The notes under the pieces: model-generated
What the model was told of the DNA's origin: nothing
What the model saw: only the letters and a program-made list of their open reading frames with translations
Databases searched by the model: none
Assembly (NCBI GenBank): GCA_913009675.1
Contig: CAJVXD010000050.1
Coordinates: 1-7,821 of the forward strand
DNA length: 7,821 nucleotides
Direction of reading: 5' to 3'
Origin: an uncultured bacterium
GTDB taxonomy: Bacteria; Omnitrophota; Gorgyraeia; Gorgyraeales; Gorgyraeaceae
Position numbers and translations under genes: made by a program
In this document: positions 6,133 to 7,821 of the stretch, in pieces
How positions within the stretch are numbered: position 1 is the first letter of the stretch
Layout of the letters: each line of letters opens with the position of its first letter

Positions 6133-6161
6133 ATATTATAATAATGCCTTTTCTTTGTCAA
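6133..6161 (-). promoter_or_regulatory. Promoter of the leftward membrane protein gene
   Basis: On the minus strand a perfect TTGACA (6161 to 6156) is followed by a perfect TATAAT (6140 to 6135) with a 15 nt spacer, or by TAATAT (6138 to 6133) with the ideal 17 nt spacer. Either places the transcription start within about 0-4 nt of the ATG at 6126. Confidence 0.7.
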
Positions 6162-6227
6162 ATAGAAACAATAGATACTTACGTAATATACATCGCAGGA
6201 GGATCCTTGGCGTATCGGGGAGCATGT

Positions 6228-6256
6228 TTGGCATTACCGGGCGAAAGAAATATGTA
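6228..6256 (+). promoter_or_regulatory. Possible promoter for the sugar transporter
   Basis: TTGGCA (6228-6233) is separated by 17 nt from TATGTA (6251-6256). The -35 is good (5 of 6) but the -10 is poor (3 of 6), so an activator or a different sigma factor might be needed. The region 6127-6285 holds both this candidate and the divergent leftward promoter. Confidence 0.35.
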
Positions 6257-6285
6257 TAGAGATTTACGAAAATTAAGGAGAGGTT

Positions 6286-7677
6286 ATGATTAAAGGAGGT
6301 ATCGGCCGTAAACAGTCTCATGGTAGTTCGTTCGTCTATATTGTTGCAGCTTTCGCTGCTCTGGGAGGTATACTTTTTGGCTATGATACAGGGGTAATCT
6401 CAGGGGCGATACTTTTTATTAAGGAACATTTTATGCTTTCTGCGATTCAGGAAGAGGTCGTTGTCAGCGCTGTTCTTTTAGGCGCATTGATCGGCGCTGT
6501 TGCAGGCGGGCGGCTGGCGGACCGCTTTGGGCGCCGGAAGATTATTATCATTAGCGCAATTATTTTTGCCCTTGGTGCTATAGGGACCGCACTGGCATCG
6601 ACTGTTGCCTGGCTGATCGTTGGCCGGGGTATAGTCGGCGTGGCCATTGGGATGGCCTCTTTCGTCACCCCTCTGTATATCTCAGAGGTATCTCCGGATA
6701 AGATCCGCGGTAAATTGGTATCTTTTAATCAGCTGGCAATTACCGCAGGGATCGTAGTTTCTTATCTAATAGGCTATTTCCTGTCTAAGCACGGCGATTG
6801 GCGGATGATGTTCGGCCTGGCGGCAATACCCGCGGGCATCCTGACCGTAGGGATGTTATTTATGCCCGCCAGCCCCCGCTGGCTTGCCAGTCATTCTATG
6901 ATAGATAAAGCGCGTCGTGTGCTTAAACGCATACGGGGGACCGATGATGTTAATAAAGAAATGCAGGAAATCCAGGAGAGTCTTAGCCAGCAGAGCGGAC
7001 ACTGGTCTGAATTGTTAGGCCCTTTAGTAAGGCCGGCGCTGATTGTCGGTATCGGCCTGGCTGTTTTACAGCAGGTGACCGGGATAAATACAGTTATCTA
7101 TTATGCCCCCACGATTTTTCAATTTGCAGGGTTTAAGTCTGCATCAAGCGCTATCTTAGCTACCGTAGGCCTGGGCATTGTCAATATGCTGATGACGGTT
7201 GTGGCGATGCAGCTGTTGGATCGAGTCGGCCGGCGGCCGCTGTTGTTGATCGGGATAGCCGGCATGGTGTTAAGTCTCGGGGTCTTGGGTTTTGCTTTTC
7301 ACTTGCCTCATCTATCGGGAATATTGGGTTGGGTGGCCGCGGGGAGCTTGATGCTTTACGTAGGCTCCTTTGCCATTGGCATGGGTCCGGTATTCTGGCT
7401 GTTAATTTCAGAGATCTACCCCTTAAAGATCCGCGGCCGGGCGATGAGTATTGCAACAGTCGCTAACTGGGGGGCTAATTTTGTTGTTGCCCTTACCTTT
7501 CTTAGCATGATCAAGATTTTAGGACGGCCGGGGACATTCTGGGTCTATGCCCTGGTAGGGATCGTGGCGTGGGTTTTTTCTTACTTCTTTGTCCCTGAAA
7601 CCAGGGGCCGGAGCCTGGAATATATAGAATCCCATTGGCGCGCCGGCAAACACCCCCGCCATATGGGTAAGGGGTAA
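6286..7677 (+). CDS. Sugar-porter family MFS transporter
   Basis: This 463-residue inner-membrane transporter is probably a proton-coupled sugar symporter of the XylE/GalP/AraE type. It is complete and of normal family length, with twelve expected helices. Motifs in order are GGILFGYDTGVISGA (27-41), GRLADRFGRRK (75-85), RGKLVSFNQLAITAG (141-155, including the family Gln at 149), MPASPRWL (193-200), QQVTGINTVIYYAP (262-275), DRVGRR (312-317), GPVFWLLISEIYP (367-379), NWGANF (394-399) and PETRGRSLEYIE (437-448). The residues that contact sugar in XylE and GLUT proteins (the QQ, Asn and Tyr of helix 7, and the Trp residues of helices 10 and 11) have counterparts. The family motif PESPRW has Ala for Glu. 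The start is supported by AAGGAGAGG (6275-6283). A probable GH15 hydrolase begins 39 bp downstream, suggesting uptake of glucose or a related sugar; the exact substrate cannot be read from the sequence. Confidence 0.94.
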   Translation: MIKGGIGRKQSHGSSFVYIVAAFAALGGILFGYDTGVISGAILFIKEHFMLSAIQEEVVVSAVLLGALIGAVAGGRLADRFGRRKIIIISAIIFALGAIGTALASTVAWLIVGRGIVGVAIGMASFVTPLYISEVSPDKIRGKLVSFNQLAITAGIVVSYLIGYFLSKHGDWRMMFGLAAIPAGILTVGMLFMPASPRWLASHSMIDKARRVLKRIRGTDDVNKEMQEIQESLSQQSGHWSELLGPLVRPALIVGIGLAVLQQVTGINTVIYYAPTIFQFAGFKSASSAILATVGLGIVNMLMTVVAMQLLDRVGRRPLLLIGIAGMVLSLGVLGFAFHLPHLSGILGWVAAGSLMLYVGSFAIGMGPVFWLLISEIYPLKIRGRAMSIATVANWGANFVVALTFLSMIKILGRPGTFWVYALVGIVAWVFSYFFVPETRGRSLEYIESHWRAGKHPRHMGKG

Positions 7678-7716
7678 ATCTAATAAGGTCTGATTTAGGA
7701 TAGGGAGTAATATGTT

Positions 7717-7788
7717 ATGAAGATACCTTTTAAGTCCCTTGAGGATTACGGGATCATCGGGAATCTTGAGACATGCGCCTTGATCGGC
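7717..7788 (+). CDS. Glycoside hydrolase family 15 protein, N-terminal fragment
   Basis: Only the first 24 codons are present before the adapter: MKIPFKSLEDYG, then IIGNLETCALIG. This matches the N-terminus of GH15-family proteins (glucoamylase, glucodextranase or trehalase type), which typically begin with IEDYGLIGNxxTxALVGRDGSIDW; the next expected residues RDGSIDW are lost. The start has GGGAG (7703-7707) 9 nt upstream; the nearby ATG at 7712 meets TGA after one more codon and is excluded. Being 39 bp behind the sugar transporter, it is probably co-transcribed and would release glucose from alpha-glucans or trehalose. The identification rests on a short but distinctive match. Confidence 0.72.
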
Positions 7789-7821
7789 AGATCGGAAGAG
7801 CGTCGTGTAGGGGACGAGTGT
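7789..7821 (-). other. Illumina read-1 adapter, reverse complement (artefact)
   Basis: AGATCGGAAGAGCGTCGTGT begins at 7789 and continues to the contig end. It is the reverse complement of adapter positions 93-125, matching at 31 of 33 bases (differences near 7813-7815). It marks sequencing read-through into adapter and cuts the GH15 gene. It should be trimmed. Confidence 0.98.

Noticed and set aside
6207..6293. 28-codon TTG-start leader frame after AGGAGG overlapping the transporter start
   Set aside because: The Shine-Dalgarno spacing is short (4 nt), it starts upstream of the proposed promoter, and no regulatory codon run is visible.
7181..7456. Minus-strand 91-codon frame inside the sugar transporter
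   Set aside because: It is antisense to conserved transporter helices, with Pro/Arg/Ser-rich low-complexity content and no start signal.
93..7821. 33 bp terminal inverted repeats at the two contig ends
   Set aside because: Both are Illumina read-1 adapter sequence in opposite orientation, not transposon or telomere ends.

Overview
This is a short bacterial contig, most likely assembled from Illumina metagenomic reads. Unremoved sequencing adapter caps both ends. Positions 58-125 carry the flow-cell P5 primer (a T10 spacer plus adapter), and 7789-7821 carry the reverse complement of the read-1 adapter. Only about 126-7788 is biological, and the first and last genes are cut by the adapter, not by a natural end. 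The organism cannot be named. Strong purine-rich Shine-Dalgarno sites, moderate GC content, tightly packed genes and CPx-type metal biology indicate a bacterium; an uncultured environmental lineage is plausible but unproven.

The left two thirds (126-5578) is a rightward run of metal and redox genes. In order they are: a 5'-truncated AhpF/thioredoxin-reductase-like flavoprotein lacking the redox CxxC (127-879); an exported protein joining a YHS metal-binding domain to a CuA-type cupredoxin domain (869-1408); a short RnfD/NqrB-like membrane protein (1405-2121); a 52-residue stand-alone YHS protein (2193-2351); a Cu+-exporting P1B-ATPase with a YHS domain and two HMA domains at its N-terminus (2592-5207); and a 59-residue protein with nine cysteines (5399-5578). 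The first three genes overlap (11 bp and 4 bp) and are probably translationally coupled. The theme looks like copper capture by YHS domains, copper export by the ATPase, and a possible membrane/periplasmic electron path involving a CuA centre. Hairpin-bearing non-coding segments on either side of the ATPase gene share a diverged repeat in opposite orientation.

The right third is different. A leftward small membrane protein gene (5785-6126) has a promoter so close to its ATG that the mRNA may be leaderless. A rightward sugar-porter MFS transporter follows (6286-7677), and 39 bp later the first 24 codons of a probable GH15-family glycoside hydrolase (7717-7788), cut by the adapter. These last two suggest a sugar uptake and glucan/trehalose breakdown unit unrelated to the copper genes.

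The most interesting biology is the trio at 127-2121. A CuA-ligand protein fused to YHS, translationally coupled to an RnfD-like protein and next to a CxxC-less flavoprotein, with no haem-copper oxidase gene in view, is a candidate undescribed copper-linked redox module.
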